Part shown: piece by piece, positions 53,931-63,956 of the stretch
Numbering within the stretch: position 1 is the first letter of the stretch
How the letters are laid out: every line of letters begins with the position of its first letter
NCBI GenBank assembly: GCA_905221605.1
Contig: CAJNDS010001013.1
Location: 560,001 to 624,000, forward strand
Reading direction: 5' to 3'
Source of the DNA: Symbiodinium natans
Lineage: Eukaryota > Sar > Dinophyceae > Suessiales > Symbiodiniaceae
DNA: 64,000 bases
Made by a program: the position numbers and the translations under genes
Notes under the pieces: generated by a model
The model's input: only the letters and a program-made list of their open reading frames with translations
What the model was told of the DNA's origin: nothing
Database searches by the model: none

Positions 53931-54059
53931 CTCGATAGTGAAGATAATAGCAGCAATAGTAATAACCCAATACTTGCAATAGTGGTAGCAACAGAAATAA
54001 TACAAATCCGCCGACCCCCTTTGTCGGCGTCAAGAAGCTGGACTCGTACCTTTCCCGCT

Positions 54060-55140
54060 GGATCCGCTAGTGCCCCTCCCCCTGGACCCGCGCGGCCTCC
54101 CCCCCCCTACCTACCCCCACCCCGTATCCACCCCCCCCCCCCCCAAAAGCAACCGAATTTGTTGTTTTGGCGGGCGGAGAAGAGGGTGGGCACCCTACCC
54201 CTGCCTAGCCCCCCCCCACAAGAGAAGGACCAAAAGCAACCGAATTTGTGGCGGCCAAGTGGGTGGACACCCTACTACCCCCCCCCCCCCCTACCGACCC
54301 TCACCAAAAGCAACCGAATTTGCAACTTTCCCCCCCCTACCCCTGCCTAGCGACCAAAAGCACCGAATTGTTTGTGTTGGCTGCACCCTACTACCCCCCC
54401 TCCCCCCACCCTCACCTCCCTTCAACAGCAAACAGCAGAAGGACCAAAAAGCCCAATCCCCCCCTTTCCCCCCCCCCCCCTACCCCCGCCCCCCCCCCCT
54501 ACCCCCACCCCTCCCCCCCCCCCCCCTACCCCCCTGCCTCGCCCCCCCCCCAAGGACGTGTTGTTCTCCTACCAGCCCCCCCCTCCCCCCTACCCTCACC
54601 CCGTACCCCCCCCCCCCCCCCCCCCCCCTCCTACCCCCCTGCCTAGCCCCCCCCACAGGAGAAGGACCAAAAGCAACCTGAATTTGTTGTTTTGGAAGGC
54701 GGCCAAGTGGGTGGAACCACGCGTTTTGTGTTGTCTGCACCCGACCCCCCCCCCCCCCCCCTACCCTCACCTGTACCCCCCCCCCCCTATACCCCCTGCC
54801 TAGCCCCCCCCCCCCACAGGAGAAGGACCAAATGTTTGGAAGGCGGCAAAGTGGTGGGAACCACACTTTTTGTGTTGGCTGCACCCACCCGCCCCCCCCC
54901 TCCCCCCCTACCCTCACCCGTACCCCCCCCCCCCCTGCCAGCCCCCCCCCCACCGCACAGGAGAAGGACCAAATAAAGCAACCGAATTTGTTGTTTTGGA
55001 AGGCGGCCAAGTGGGTGGAACCACGCGTTTTGTGTTGGCTGCACCCCCCCCCCCCTACCCTCACCCCTACCCCCCCCCCCCTCCCCCCCCCCCCCCCTAC
55101 CCCCCTGCCTAGCCCCCCCGAGAAGGACCAAAAGCAACCG
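54060..55140. repeat. C-rich minisatellite, ~8 irregular units
   Basis: Each unit has a conserved non-C part (GGAGAAGGACCAAAAGCAACCGAATTTGTTGTTTTGG ... GGCGGCCAAGTGGGTGGAAC in pieces, and TGTGTTGGCTGCACCC) and a variable C-run part (CCCCTACCCTCACC, CCCTGCCTAGCC). Units are roughly 100-190 bp. All long frames here are Pro- or Gly-rich by-products. Confidence 0.9.
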
Positions 55141-55278
55141 AATTTGTTGTTAAGCGGGTGGGTCCGGAAGAGGGCCCGGTGCCCGGACGTCCTTATCTTG
55201 GGGGTCGGCGGCAGCGGCGTCAGCCTTTAAATAAACAACAGTATCAGAATCAGAATCATATTGTAACATGTACATACG

Positions 55279-55373
55279 GGTATTTCCAAAGTAGGAGTAC
55301 CCCTTTTATACCCCAAATTTGAATGGAATCCCCTTGAAGGGACCTCCAAAAAGGACCCCGAATTTCGGAAACT
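55279..55373. mobile_element. Family J MITE
   Basis: GTATTTCCAAAGTAGGAGTA ... GGACCCCGAATTTCGGAAAC; a near-symmetric hairpin. Confidence 0.75.
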
Positions 55374-55497
55374 CACACATACATATATATGTGTGTGTTA
55401 GCCTAACCTGCGGATGTGGTCTCTTCGTTGAGTTTCTACAGTGGTGTTGACTGGGAGCAAGGCGACTGCACCGGCAGGGCTCTGGGATTCCTCCTCC

Positions 55498-55622
55498 TAC
55501 TTGAAGCATCAGGGGACTTAGTAGGCAAGGTTGTAAGTACTGTAACATTGGCTGCAGGAAATTGTATAAGCATACTTCCCTTACTTGGAAACCCCAGTTA
55601 CGAAGTCCCATGATCCTTTAAG
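55498..55622. mobile_element. Family B MITE, diverged
   Basis: TACTTGAAGCATCAGGGGAC ... GAAGTCCCATGATCCTTTAA G. Confidence 0.6.
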
Positions 55623-55883
55623 CCGACACTCTAGTGCCACCTTTGGATTGAATCCAGGTACTTCAAGGTGGATGGGTAGCTATAGGTAAGGTTATGCTAA
55701 CGGGTTCACTTTTAGGGCTAGAGAATAGTGGCGCCTGCGTGCTATTTTCCTATGACGCTACTGATCCCTGGCCTGGTGTGTAGGTGAATGCCACTTATCT
55801 CAAAAATCCTACTTTGCGCCGGTTTGCAGGGTCTGCGTTTCGTCGCTACTACTTGGCCGTTTGTCCTTTGGATTTCTGTTTTG

Positions 55884-55951
55884 GGGGAGAGGGGGGGGGG
55901 GAGGGGGGGGGGAGGGGGGGGGGAGGGGGGGGGAGGGGGGGGGGGGGGGGG
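55884..55951. repeat. G-rich block
   Basis: GGGGGGGGA-type units, about 65 bp, just downstream (coding sense) of the gene ending at 55968. Confidence 0.9.
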
Positions 55952-55967
55952 TTAATGGCGTCGTTTT

Positions 55968-56392
55968 CTAGCGAGCTCTGTTGAGGTCCTTGTACATATC
56001 TTTGATATGTTTCGGAAGCTGACCATACATACTATGGTCGAAAGGCTTCCGACCCCAGCATTGTCGTGCTCCATCGGCCCTGCACTGTTTCTGCAGATGC
56101 GGCTCTCGATCGCCAGGTCGTGTAATCCAGCAGCCACCGTGACAAAAACGCCCCAGCAGAATGCGCAAAGCAGCTGCCACAAAATCAGGCATCGGACCTA
56201 CATGTTCTTGCCACCTTCTGTATGTCAACCACGCGCTGGAAAGCCGAGGAAGGTGATCACATAGTGCTTGGAAACATAACATAAGTATCTACGATCAGGC
56301 AAGATAATGAGCCTCTGTACCAACTGCAGCACTTCGTCTACACCACTGAACATGGACCACAAAGTGGAATGACTCCAGCTCGTACAGTGGAA
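55968..56392 (-). CDS. Unrecognised gene 3' part with apparent frameshift
   Basis: First block, from a possible acceptor CTGGCAAG|TTC at 56392: CTSWSHSTLWSMFSGVDEVL, QLVQRLIILPDRRYLCYVSK, HYVITFLGFPA. Second block in another frame: WLTYRRWQEHVGPMPDFVAA ... FDHSMYGQLPKHIKDMYKDL NRAR ending at TAG (55970-55968). They meet near 56232-56239. Either a one-base indel (pseudogene or sequence error) or a very short intron of about 35 bp (GT...AG at 56235-56200) separates them. Mixed hydrophobic and basic. No family recognised. Upstream exons unknown. Confidence 0.5.
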
Positions 56393-56749
56393 CTTGCCAG
56401 AAAGCCGCTAAGGCAAGGAATGCATTCCCATTGTAGCCAGTCAGTCGCAGAAGCACGACGTGTGTCAAGCTGTGCAAAGTGCACAGGAGAAAATCCAGGT
56501 CAACCAGAGTCATGACTACAAGTCTTTTACATAAAGGCACTGGACTTGAGTATTGAAAGGGTGTTACAAAGCTTTTGAGAGTTCTTTTGGCTTTAGGCTT
56601 CAGGGTTCAGGGTTTACCGGGTTTAGGGTCTGGGATACAGCATGAAGGCTCAAGACTCCGGCTTGAACAAAAAAACGCTCCAAAACCTTGCGTGCCCCGA
56701 CACCTGATCCACAAAAACCCTGTAAATACCGACGCCGGCCATCCCTGCA

Positions 56750-56858
56750 GGTGAACCCGCTGGGAAGGTTATAAGTACCCCAAAAAGGGTTAGAAGTAGA
56801 CTTACCATACCTTTTTTAAGCCTATATACTTCTAACTACCCACATGAACCTCCAAGTA
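56750..56858. mobile_element. Family A MITE, left end degraded
   Basis: GGGAAGGTTATAAGTACCCC ... CTACCCACATGAACCTCCAA GTA. Confidence 0.65.
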
Positions 56859-57170
56859 AGGAACCCTAAACCCTAAACCCTGGATCCAGGTAGCAGGTGT
56901 CTCGCAGAGATCCCCGCTTCCACGGAGGCCGCCGCAGTCATCGGGGCAGGCAGCGCGCCGCTGCCGGAAGGCCCAGGAAGCCCGGGCGTTCTCGGGCCAT
57001 CGGCCTCAATGCCCAGAAAGACTTTCTTAGAAAGCTTAAGATACTCTAACGACTCTAATGTAGAAGACAGTCTTAATAGAGCTTAAGATACGCTAGCGAC
57101 TCTAATGTAGAAGACAGCCCTAATAGAGTTTAAGATACTCTAGTGTAGAAAAAAACGATATTATGTAGAC

Positions 57171-57456
57171 TCATGATCTCGAAAACCCCCAAAGCCAACT
57201 CAAACAGTTCCCTGATTCGGCCACGGGGACAAACTTCTTTTTTCGTAGGAACCAAAGCCACGCCAGGGCGGCGGCCAGGAGGGCCGCAGAGACCAGCGCA
57301 ATCGCGATCAGCTGAGTGGCGCCAAGACCGTCAGGCAGCTCTGCAGCCTCTTTCGGTGAAGCTTCGGGACTCTGGGGTTTAGGGTTTCGGGCTTAGGGCT
57401 TATACTAGGTGAACCTGGGGGAATGCTCTGGTGGCCACACAGGCATCCATCTCGAC
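57171..57456 (-). CDS. C-terminal exons: membrane anchor and tail
   Basis: 57456-57415: VEMDACVATRAFPQ, donor CAG|GTTCAC. 57373-57171: SPEASPKEAAELPDGLGATQ, hydrophobic LIAIALVSAALLAAALAWLW, then FLRKKKFVPVAESGNC and a stop. A classic single-pass anchor with a stop-transfer RKKK. Confidence 0.75.
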
Positions 57457-60400
57457 CTTGAGGAACCTTCAACACAAGACCAAAAAGTTTGGGTTTAGGG
57501 TTTAGGGTTTGAAAAGCCACGTGAAGCCGAATATGTAAGTCTCGACCCGACGTTTCCACAGAGAGTTGGCCGCGGATTCTCGGGCCCCAAACCCTACAAC
57601 CTAAAGCCTAAAGGCAGGTTTGGCAACGCTCGCTCCCGCCATTGACTGTGGGACAGTTTGAAAGTGAGTCCTACATCCCAATGCCCCACAACCAACCCTA
57701 CACCCATGAACCCGAAGACCCTTGAAGTTGCCAAACACCCATGATCCTTTAAGAAGAGCCAAGTAAGCACGCCTCGCTAAGGAAGGTCGCCGGAGCGCTC
57801 CTGCAAGGTTCCGTTCAGGGATCTCTACAAGGTTTCTATGAGGGATTTAGAAGGGATCTATGAAGAAGTATGCTTTAAGGCTTTGATGGCTTTGGGTTTA
57901 GGGCAGGTAGGGCTTTGAGCTTGAGGATTTAAGATTTGAGGGTTTAGGGCGAAGGCCTAGGGATCTCTCAAAAAGTCGGTGGCTACCCTCAGACGCAGCA
58001 GGGATACCCACGAAGATACTGAGTCCTGTAGACTCGCGTTGGCGGGCCTTGATCGGCATGTGTGGAGGTCCCATTGCAGCAATTGCAAAGGCCTGCCAAG
58101 AGATCTTCCTATGGGGTCTTTCGAATATATGTGTACATATATATTTATATATGTATATATACATACATAGATGTAAGTATACATATGAATTAATATACAT
58201 ATATATATATACACATGGGATTGAGGGTCTGAAGACCTTAGAAGTCTTCCTACCAGTATCGATGCTTGACAGACTTGTGACCAGAGCGTCTTACGGGAAA
58301 AAAACTTTGCGCGGACAAGCCCTGAGAAAACGCTGCTGCACCATCCTGACACAGGTTCCCTATCTAGGCTGAGGCTGACCTCGTTGCCACTGCCAGTCTT
58401 CGTCGCCATGCTGCTCTTGGTTCACATACAGGCCGCGGTCACGTCTCCACCAGTCAGTGTGCGAGTATTGGAAGTGGCTGGACTCAGCATCCCAACACAT
58501 GGACGCACACCTGCCAGCAACACAAGCTTGCATCAAATTTCAACCGGGCGGTTGCGGAAAACTCAAACCCTAAACCCTAATCCCTAATGCCTAAACCCTA
58601 AACTTCAAACCGGTCTTGCTGTGCCTTGCCCGTGGCTCCCCCATCCAGTGATCGCCCAGCCAGTCATCACCGAGCCCATCCACTTCTTTCACTTGTGAGC
58701 AGCTGCACGCCTCGCAGATCAGACTGACCAGGAGGGGGAAAGTCGTCGATGCGGCCTCACCATCAGAAACGCTCCAATACCCAAGAGCCTCCTTCCTAAT
58801 GGAATCTAAACTGATGCGACATTCTAAGTATTATGCTATGTAGCCAAATAAATACCAAATACATAAATAAATATGTATGTATACATATATATATATATAT
58901 ATGTGTACTCTGCTTATATATGCACTCTCTCTCCATGTATGTATAGTCTATACATATATATATATATATCCACATACTGTATAAAAAACTAAATACATAC
59001 CTTCGTAATTGCTACAGGCACAGTCCTCGAGTCTCTTACAGGAGGCACTGCCAGGGACAAGGAGGGCGAACCATCTGAGGCATCGGCGAAAGTGGACGTA
59101 GTTGGTGTCGTTGTGAAAATCACCGATGTGGTCGAAGTCGACAAAGTCGTGAACACCTCAGGAGATCCAAACTCGGCCCCTGCATGGCCTGTTTAAGGCT
59201 GAAGGTTTAGGGTTTAGGGCTAGGCGGGGCCATAACAGACCCACGCGTTTTCGGCAGTTTAGCGCTGTTGCCCTCAGAATCCCCTGCAAATACCGATGTT
59301 TCCTGGGTTTCGCCCATCACCTCATCCCCGCAATTTTCATCCAAAATTATCCAACAATTTTTTGGGCATCCGTAGAGTGCACTGGTATTTGTGGGGTTTT
59401 TTGCACTACTTCGCACTTTCGACGTGTCCTAAACTAAGCCCTGTCTTGCTTGCATCCGCTTCTGCCCAGCCCTGGGTCAAAATAACACGTTTGCTTCACC
59501 ATAGTTAGAAGAGAGCATCCATGGCCCAACCATGATGACGTCCATAGTCTAATCCGTTCTGGGAAGAGAGTATCCATGGCCCAAGCATGATGACGTCCAT
59601 GGTCTACTCTGTTCTGATGAGAAGAGAGCATCCATGGCCCAAGCGTGATGACGTCCATGGTCTACATGTTTTCTGCACTGCCATGGCCCAACCATGATGA
59701 CTCCATGGTCTACTCCGTTCTGGGAAGAGAGCATCCAGGGTCCAAGCATGATGACGTCCATGGTCTATTCTGCTCTGATGAGAAGAGAGCATCCATGGCC
59801 CAAGCATGATGACGTCCATGGTTTACATCGTCTAATCCGTTCCGAAAAGGTTAAACCTTCTTCTGGGCAGACATGGCTGGAAGTTCTTGCTTTTAGGCGC
59901 ACTGGGGAGCAGAAAGGCGTCATTTCTCAACACTAAAGGCGGTGACCTAAGTCCTGTATCTCAGGTTTGCTGGTGGGGCCACAGTTTTGCGCGGGTCTGT
60001 TGTGGACCCGCCAGGGTTTAGGGTTTAGGGTCTAAGGTCACGTTGTAAATCTAGGACGCCGGCCGAGGTGGAGGATGTCAACGAGGATTCCAAAGTTGAG
60101 GAGACGAGGAAGCCCTCAGCCACGATGGTGAGGTGTCAGCTGAAAGCTGAATTGCGATCTGTGGTTTTATAGGGTTTAGTTTTGAAGGGCCGTTTAGGGT
60201 TTAGGGTTTAGGGTTTAGAGTTGAGGGTTTAGGGTTTGGGGTTTAGTTGTCAAGGTTTTGGGTTTAACGTTTACTCTTGCGGTCAAAGTAAGAAACTCGG
60301 TCCATGGGTGGTGTTCTCCATGGCCAAAACCCACACCGACCTCCCACGAACAACCCCGCAATATAGGGGCCTGAATAATTCGAAAAGGGTCTGGGGGGTT

Positions 60401-62605
60401 AGTATAGTATCATTACAAAGGGACCCTATGAGAATACTATTCGTAGACATTCCGACCCCTCTAGTAGGTGAATAGGTGAATCATCTCCATGGTGATGCGT
60501 TTGGTTCAGGCTTCGGGCTTGGGAGTAGAATTCTGATTAAGACGAGTATAGTTATTCTTCTCCTTAGAATTTTCAGTGTCGTTCTTATTATTGCCATTAT
60601 TTTTGCTTTATTTAGAAATATTCGCAATATTGTTACTTACTATCATTATTATTGCTATCATGTACTGCTATTATTATTAGCATTATTGCTATTCTTGTTA
60701 CGGATCTTGTTAATTGTTAGTGTGACTATTGCTAGATGCAACCCTCCTGCTCGATCACGAATCTTAGGCTGCGGCTGAGGTCGTCGTCCAAGTCAGGAAC
60801 TTACCCTGGACACTGCTCGAGTCACCTCCGTACTCGGGATCTCCCCAGGTGATGATGCTCCCATCCTCTCAGGGGCTGAAAACCCTAAGCCCTAAGCCCT
60901 GAACCCTAAACCGTAAACCCAGCCCCTAAGTCCTTCTTCAGAGCGGCAAAGGCGAAGCGCGTCGAGAAGACTTCCTTGACTCCGGAAGTCAAAAAGCTCG
61001 CCACCGAGGAAGAGTCACCACCCCAGTTCGGCGAGCCCCAGGTAACAAGGCTTCCGTCATCCTTCCTTAGGGTTTAGGGTTTAGGGTTTAGGGTTTAGGG
61101 TTTAGGGTTTAGGGTTTAGGGTTTAGGGTTTAGGGTTTAGGGTTTAGGGTTTAGGGTTTAGGGTTTCGGGTTTCGGGTTTCGGGTTTCGGGTTTCGGGTT
61201 TGGAGTTTAGGGTGTAGGGTTCAGGGTTTAGGTTTTAGGGTTTAGGGTTTAGGGCTACTAGACCCAGGAGTAACCTAGGAACTAAAAGGGTACCCTTTTT
61301 GGGTTTTAAGGGGAACCCAACCCTACAAAAAGGAAATAAGGGCCTACTCCGGGTCCCAGCTTCAATGCCGCGAAGGCAACAGTGTTCCAGAAGATGTTTG
61401 TAACACCCGATGCTAGCAAGTGCGACGGTGGCGCACCGCCATAGGCAGAGAAACCCCAAGCCACGACACTGCCATCGTCTCTCAGCGCCGTATATGCGAA
61501 ATCATTTGAGAAGATATTGACTACTCCAGAGGCCAAAGAACTCGAGACAGATGAAGAATCCCCGCCAAAACGACCCCAGGTGACAATGCTTCCATCCAGC
61601 TTCCATGCCGCAAACGCGGAGTCAGTGGAGAAGATCGTTTTCACTCCAGAAATCAAAGAGCTCGACACTGAGGAGGAATCGCCACCGTCTTGGGAATCGC
61701 CCCAAGAGACAACACTCCCGTCTGCTTTCAATGCCGCGAAAGCTTTCGCAGTCGAGAAGATGTCAGTAACCCCGGAGGCTAAAGAGCTCGACACTTCTGA
61801 AGAGTTGCCACCACTCTTAGAGGACCCCCAGGTCACGACGCTTCCATCGTCTTTCTGAGCTGCAAAGCTCGCAAAGAAGTGCTGGGAGGTATGGGAAGTG
61901 GGGACAATGCTCGTGACCCCGGAGGAAAGAGAGTGGGACACGAGTGCAGAATCACCGCCGTTCTCGGAATCTCCCCACGTGACGACACTCCCATTTTCCT
62001 TCAAGGCAGCAAACGCAGCTCGCGTGGAGAAGACCCTCCTCACTCCGGAGGCTAAAGAGCTCGCCGCCGAAGAAGCATCACCACCATAGCCGCGATAACC
62101 CCAAGCAACAACACTCCCATCGCCTTTCAAGGCAGCGAACGCGTACCAAGTTGAAGAGATGTTAGCAACACCAGAGGTCAAGGAGCCGGATGCTGCAGAG
62201 GCGTCGCCACCATAGCCGGCATGCCCCCATGCGACGACACTTCCATCATCCTTCAATGCTGCGAATGCCCTCTCCGTGGCAAAGATGCTTTTAACTCCAG
62301 AGGCCAAAGAGCTCGCCTTACTTCTGCAATAACCAAGGGAAAAAGGTTAACCTGTAATGTTTCTACTGAGTAAGGAAACCCAAAAAGTTTAAAGTTCAAC
62401 TAAAGGCGAAGTAAGCCGCCACTGACGAAGAATCACCTCCGCAGGCAGGATCGCCCCAGGTGATGACAGCGCCATTCTCTTGTACGGCTGCAAAAGCATG
62501 GCCGTAGGCGTTTGAATAAACAGCCAGAACCTGCGATGCTGCACCGGCCGGCCCGGGCCATGCCAGCAACGGAATCAGCAAACCCAGATGCCGTGGTGCG
62601 ACCAT
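57171..62605 (-). CDS. RCC1-like repeat, type I membrane protein (multi-exon)
   Basis: Complete gene model by reading. ATG at 62605-62603 opens a signal peptide (VAPRHLGLLIPLLAWPGPAG). Exons: 62605-62417; 62316-61350; 61061-60933; 60867-60805; an unresolved part; 60114-60042; 59188-59001; 58791-58611; 58526-58380; 58104-57957; possibly 57576-57524; 57456-57415; 57373-57171 with TGA. About nine or ten RCC1-like blades (FAALKxDGSVVxWG, GGDSSSV) come first, then Ser/Thr-rich linkers, Cys/Trp-containing ectodomain exons, a membrane helix and a basic cytoplasmic start (RKKK). Phases match at 59001/58791, 58611/58526 and 57415/57373. Phases are unsettled at the introns around 61061-61350 and 60867-60933. 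Role inferred: surface or secretory-pathway receptor or adhesin with a propeller-like head. Confidence 0.75.
57957..58526 (-). CDS. Further ectodomain exons
   Basis: 58526-58380: acceptor GATGCAAG|CT, GRCASMCWDAESSHFQYSHT then DWWRRDRGLYVNQEQHGDED, donor CGAG|GTCAGC (phase 1 at both ends, matching its upstream neighbour). 58104-57957: ISWQAFAIAAMGPPHMPIKA then ESTGLSIFVGIPAASEGSHR. The join between these two is not settled; a frame at 58340-58250 (WCSSVFSGLVRAKFF) may be an extra exon. Confidence 0.55.
58611..59188 (-). CDS. Ser/Thr-rich and Cys-containing ectodomain exons
   Basis: 59188-59001: VFTTLSTSTTSVIFTTTPTT, then VPVAITK with donor AAG|GTATGT. 58791-58611: EALGYWSVSDGEAASTTFPL, LICEACSCSQVKEVDGLGDD, donor ACCG|GTTTGA. 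Phase 0 joins them. The mucin-like stretch suggests O-glycosylation. The intron holds TA/CA microsatellites and ends AGGAAG. Confidence 0.65.
58840..58992. repeat. (TA)n / (TACA)n microsatellites in an intron
   Basis: TATATATATATATATG at 58886 and TATATATATATATCC at 58955. Similar tracts at 58125-58215 in a downstream intron. Confidence 0.9.
59505..59845. repeat. ~57-bp minisatellite, 6 units
   Basis: Unit: GAAGAGAGCATCCATGGCCC, AAGCATGATGACGTCCATGG, TCTACTCTGTTCTGATG. Six copies with short spacers, within the intron region of the RCC1-like gene. Frames such as HGRHHAWAMDALF are repeat artefacts. Confidence 0.9.
60363..60468. mobile_element. Family H MITE in the RCC1-like gene
   Basis: TAGGGGCCTGAATAATTCGA ... 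TAGACATTCCGACCCCTCTA, in the stretch where the exon structure is unresolved. Confidence 0.85.
60805..61061 (-). CDS. Two further RCC1-repeat exons
   Basis: 61061-60933: DDGSLVTWGSPNWGGDSSSV and SGVKEVFSTRFAFAALKK. 60867-60805: EDGSIITWGDPEYGGDSSSV Q, donor G|GTAAGT. The telomere-like units between them (60882-60920) form the intron; the exact donor (GA or other) is unclear. Confidence 0.7.
61068..61255. repeat. Intronic (TTTAGGG)n with TTTCGGG block
   Basis: About 15 canonical units, then 5 TTTCGGG units, then mixed units. It lies in the intron between two RCC1-repeat exons, so this tract is transcribed in a real gene. Confidence 0.95.
61257..61350. mobile_element. Family Q MITE at an intron border
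   Basis: CTAGACCCAGGAGTAACC ... GGGCCTACTCCGGGTCCCAG. On the minus strand the intron begins at this element's end (AA|GCTGGGACC). Confidence 0.7.
61350..62316 (-). CDS. Main RCC1-repeat exon of the membrane protein
   Basis: About 320 codons with seven or more blades of 40-50 residues. Each has an Ala-Phe-Ala-Ala-Leu-Lys core, DGSVVTWG, GGDSS, and SLASGV linking to the next. One blade has a longer insert (TSIVPTSHTSQHFFASFAAQ). 3' end at AA|GCTGGG, i.e. next to a family Q element. Confidence 0.85.
62317..62416 (-). mobile_element. Introner-like element forming intron 1
   Basis: 100 bp with ends CTTACTTC (62317-62324) and GAAGTAAG (62408-62415). Read on the minus strand it runs GCTTACTTC ... 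GAAGTAAG, so it is itself a GC-AG intron. GCG occurs on both sides (62419-62417 and 62316-62314), a 3-bp target duplication in frame. Splicing gives ...SSV-A-A-SSLASGV, one Ala more than the repeat consensus. Alternatively both GCG borders slide to give the consensus length. Confidence 0.75.
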
Positions 62606-62716
62606 GGGGCCCGTGGGCGATGTAAGGCTCTCTTAGATATAGGGATTTAGGGTTTAGGGTTCAGGGTTTCGGGTTTAGGGTTTAGAGCGTTGGGAGTTTA
62701 GGATTAGGGTAGAGCA
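62606..62716. other. Short intergenic spacer
   Basis: Only 111 bp between the stop of one minus gene (62717) and the ATG of the next (62605). Contains telomere-like units (62641-62690). No TATA box or promoter recognised. Typical of tightly packed dinoflagellate gene arrays. Confidence 0.6.
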
Positions 62717-62788
62717 TCACAGCATCACAGAAATGCTGCTCTCAATCCTGTCGCGTATTGGGGCCGCTGGACGTACTTTAATCCGAAA
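62717..62788 (-). CDS. Terminal exon of an upstream gene
   Basis: Acceptor TCGTTGCAG|TTT, frame FRIKVRPAAPIRDRIESSIS then VML and TGA (62719-62717). 24 codons in all. A plus frame is open, but the acceptor and stop fit the minus strand. Confidence 0.5.
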   Translation of the reverse strand, partial: FRIKVRPAAPIRDRIESSISVML

Positions 62789-62939
62789 CTGCAACGATGG
62801 TGGCAGGTGATTCCCTGTGTAACAGACGCATGAGTGTTGCTTTGAGCGGATGTCCATAGGCCCTGCATTCATGTACCCCCTCCCCAGCTAAACATCTAAA
62901 GCCTAGCCCAAAATCATTTACGTTGTCACTTGGTGTGGC

Positions 62940-63050
62940 GATCTGTAGTTTTTGCCTGCATTAGCAACCCTAAACCCTGAAACCTGAACCCTAAACCCTG
63001 AACCCTAAACCCTAAACCCTACACCCTAAACCCTAAACGCCTCTATAAGC
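62940..63050. repeat. Degenerate CCCTAAA tract
   Basis: CCCTGAA, CCCTAAA and CCCTACA units. An island at 63062-63115 (minus: RLGGAAIRACPTQGQPSIFW) follows, converged on by TTTAGGG units at 63130-63187. Confidence 0.8.
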
Positions 63051-63192
63051 CCCAAAATATGGAAGGCTGACCCTGGGTTGGGCAGGCTCTGATCGCAGCT
63101 CCGCCCAGACGCACTAGGGGCTTAGGCGTAGGGTTTAGGTTTAGGGTTTAGGGTTTAGGGTTTAGGGTTTAGGGTTTAGGGTTTAGGAGCTT

Positions 63193-63272
63193 GCGAAGAG
63201 GGGCCCCCTAGTGATAAGGAGTGTTCGAAGGGCCCGAAACCAGCCGTGCCAGCAGAGTCTGCAAATGTCGAC
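63193..63272 (-). CDS. Putative internal exon, Cys/Trp-rich
   Basis: Acceptor TTTAGAG|GTC, frame VDICRLCWHGWFRALRTLLI. Likely part of the gene ending at 62717. ICRLC could be half of a zinc site (RING-CH style CRxC), but nothing else supports that here. Confidence 0.45.
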
Positions 63273-63452
63273 CTCTAAACTCGCCGCATCATCAGCGCAG
63301 CGCAAAGGATGGTAAATTCCAGGGCCGCAACCCTAAAGGCTCAAAATCCCTGAAGTCGTAAAGCATCCCAAAAAAAACAAAACCCACCCAAAGCCCCGGG
63401 AACAGTCTAAACACACTAAAGCACTAGGAGCAAAAGCAGGGCCCAACCCTAC

Positions 63453-63553
63453 TTTGGAGTAGACCCTGAACAAAATATTTCTATTTTTGGGTAGAAATAC
63501 TGGCTATAATCGGAACCCACAAGCCAAAAAGTATTAAAGTAATCCAAAACACA
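63453..63553. mobile_element. Family I MITE, diverged
   Basis: CTTTGGAGTAGACCCTGAAC ... AAAAAGTATTAAAGTA, related to 3166 and 20199. Confidence 0.75.
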
Positions 63554-63866
63554 GCAAAAACTCCCGAAGCCCTAAACCGACAAAGTCGCACATGCAGGTT
63601 TCCGGTGCCTCTTCCTCCTGGAGGGTTGAGGGTTTTAAGGGTTCAGGGTTAAGGGTTTAGGGTCTAGGGCTTAGGGTTTAAGGTTTAGGGTTGAAGCAAG
63701 AGCGCTTAGGGCTTACAGGTTTCAGGGTTGATGCGGTTTAGGGTTTGGGCTTGAAACGGGAACCCTAAAAACGGATCCTGAGTTAGAGAAACGCGCTTAG
63801 AAGGGGATAGCCTTTCAGGGTTTGGTTTAGTTGAGGGTTTAGGGTTTACGCTTTAGGGTTGAAACC

Positions 63867-63905
63867 TCGAGCGCCCATGCAAATGGACAGCGGCGCTCTC
63901 GGCAG
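63867..63905 (-). CDS. Possible short exon
   Basis: Frame AESAAVHLHGRS, donor AG|GTTTCAAC. TTTAGGG units directly on the 5' side. 39 bp, weak alone. Confidence 0.3.
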
Positions 63906-63956
63906 TTTAGGGTTTAGGGTTTAGGGTTTAGGGTTGAAGGTTGAGGGTTTGGGCAA

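Noticed and set aside
54070-54803. Long plus-strand frames (up to 203 codons)
   Set aside because: Almost only Pro and the by-product of C runs in the minisatellite; opposite strand gives Gly-rich frames.
58384-58587. Plus frame starting like a signal peptide (VFVAMLLLVHIQAA)
   Set aside because: It is antisense to the 58526-58380 exon, which has matching splice phases with its neighbours; the start would be TTG.
59434-59819. Minus frames with HGRHHAWAMDALF-type repeats
   Set aside because: Minisatellite translated in three frames; not consistent with the surrounding gene's splice phases.
61517-62089. Plus-strand frames of 113 and 63 codons
   Set aside because: Antisense shadows of the RCC1-like repeats (repeated PEAKELDT pattern mirrors the GGDSS/SLASGV units).
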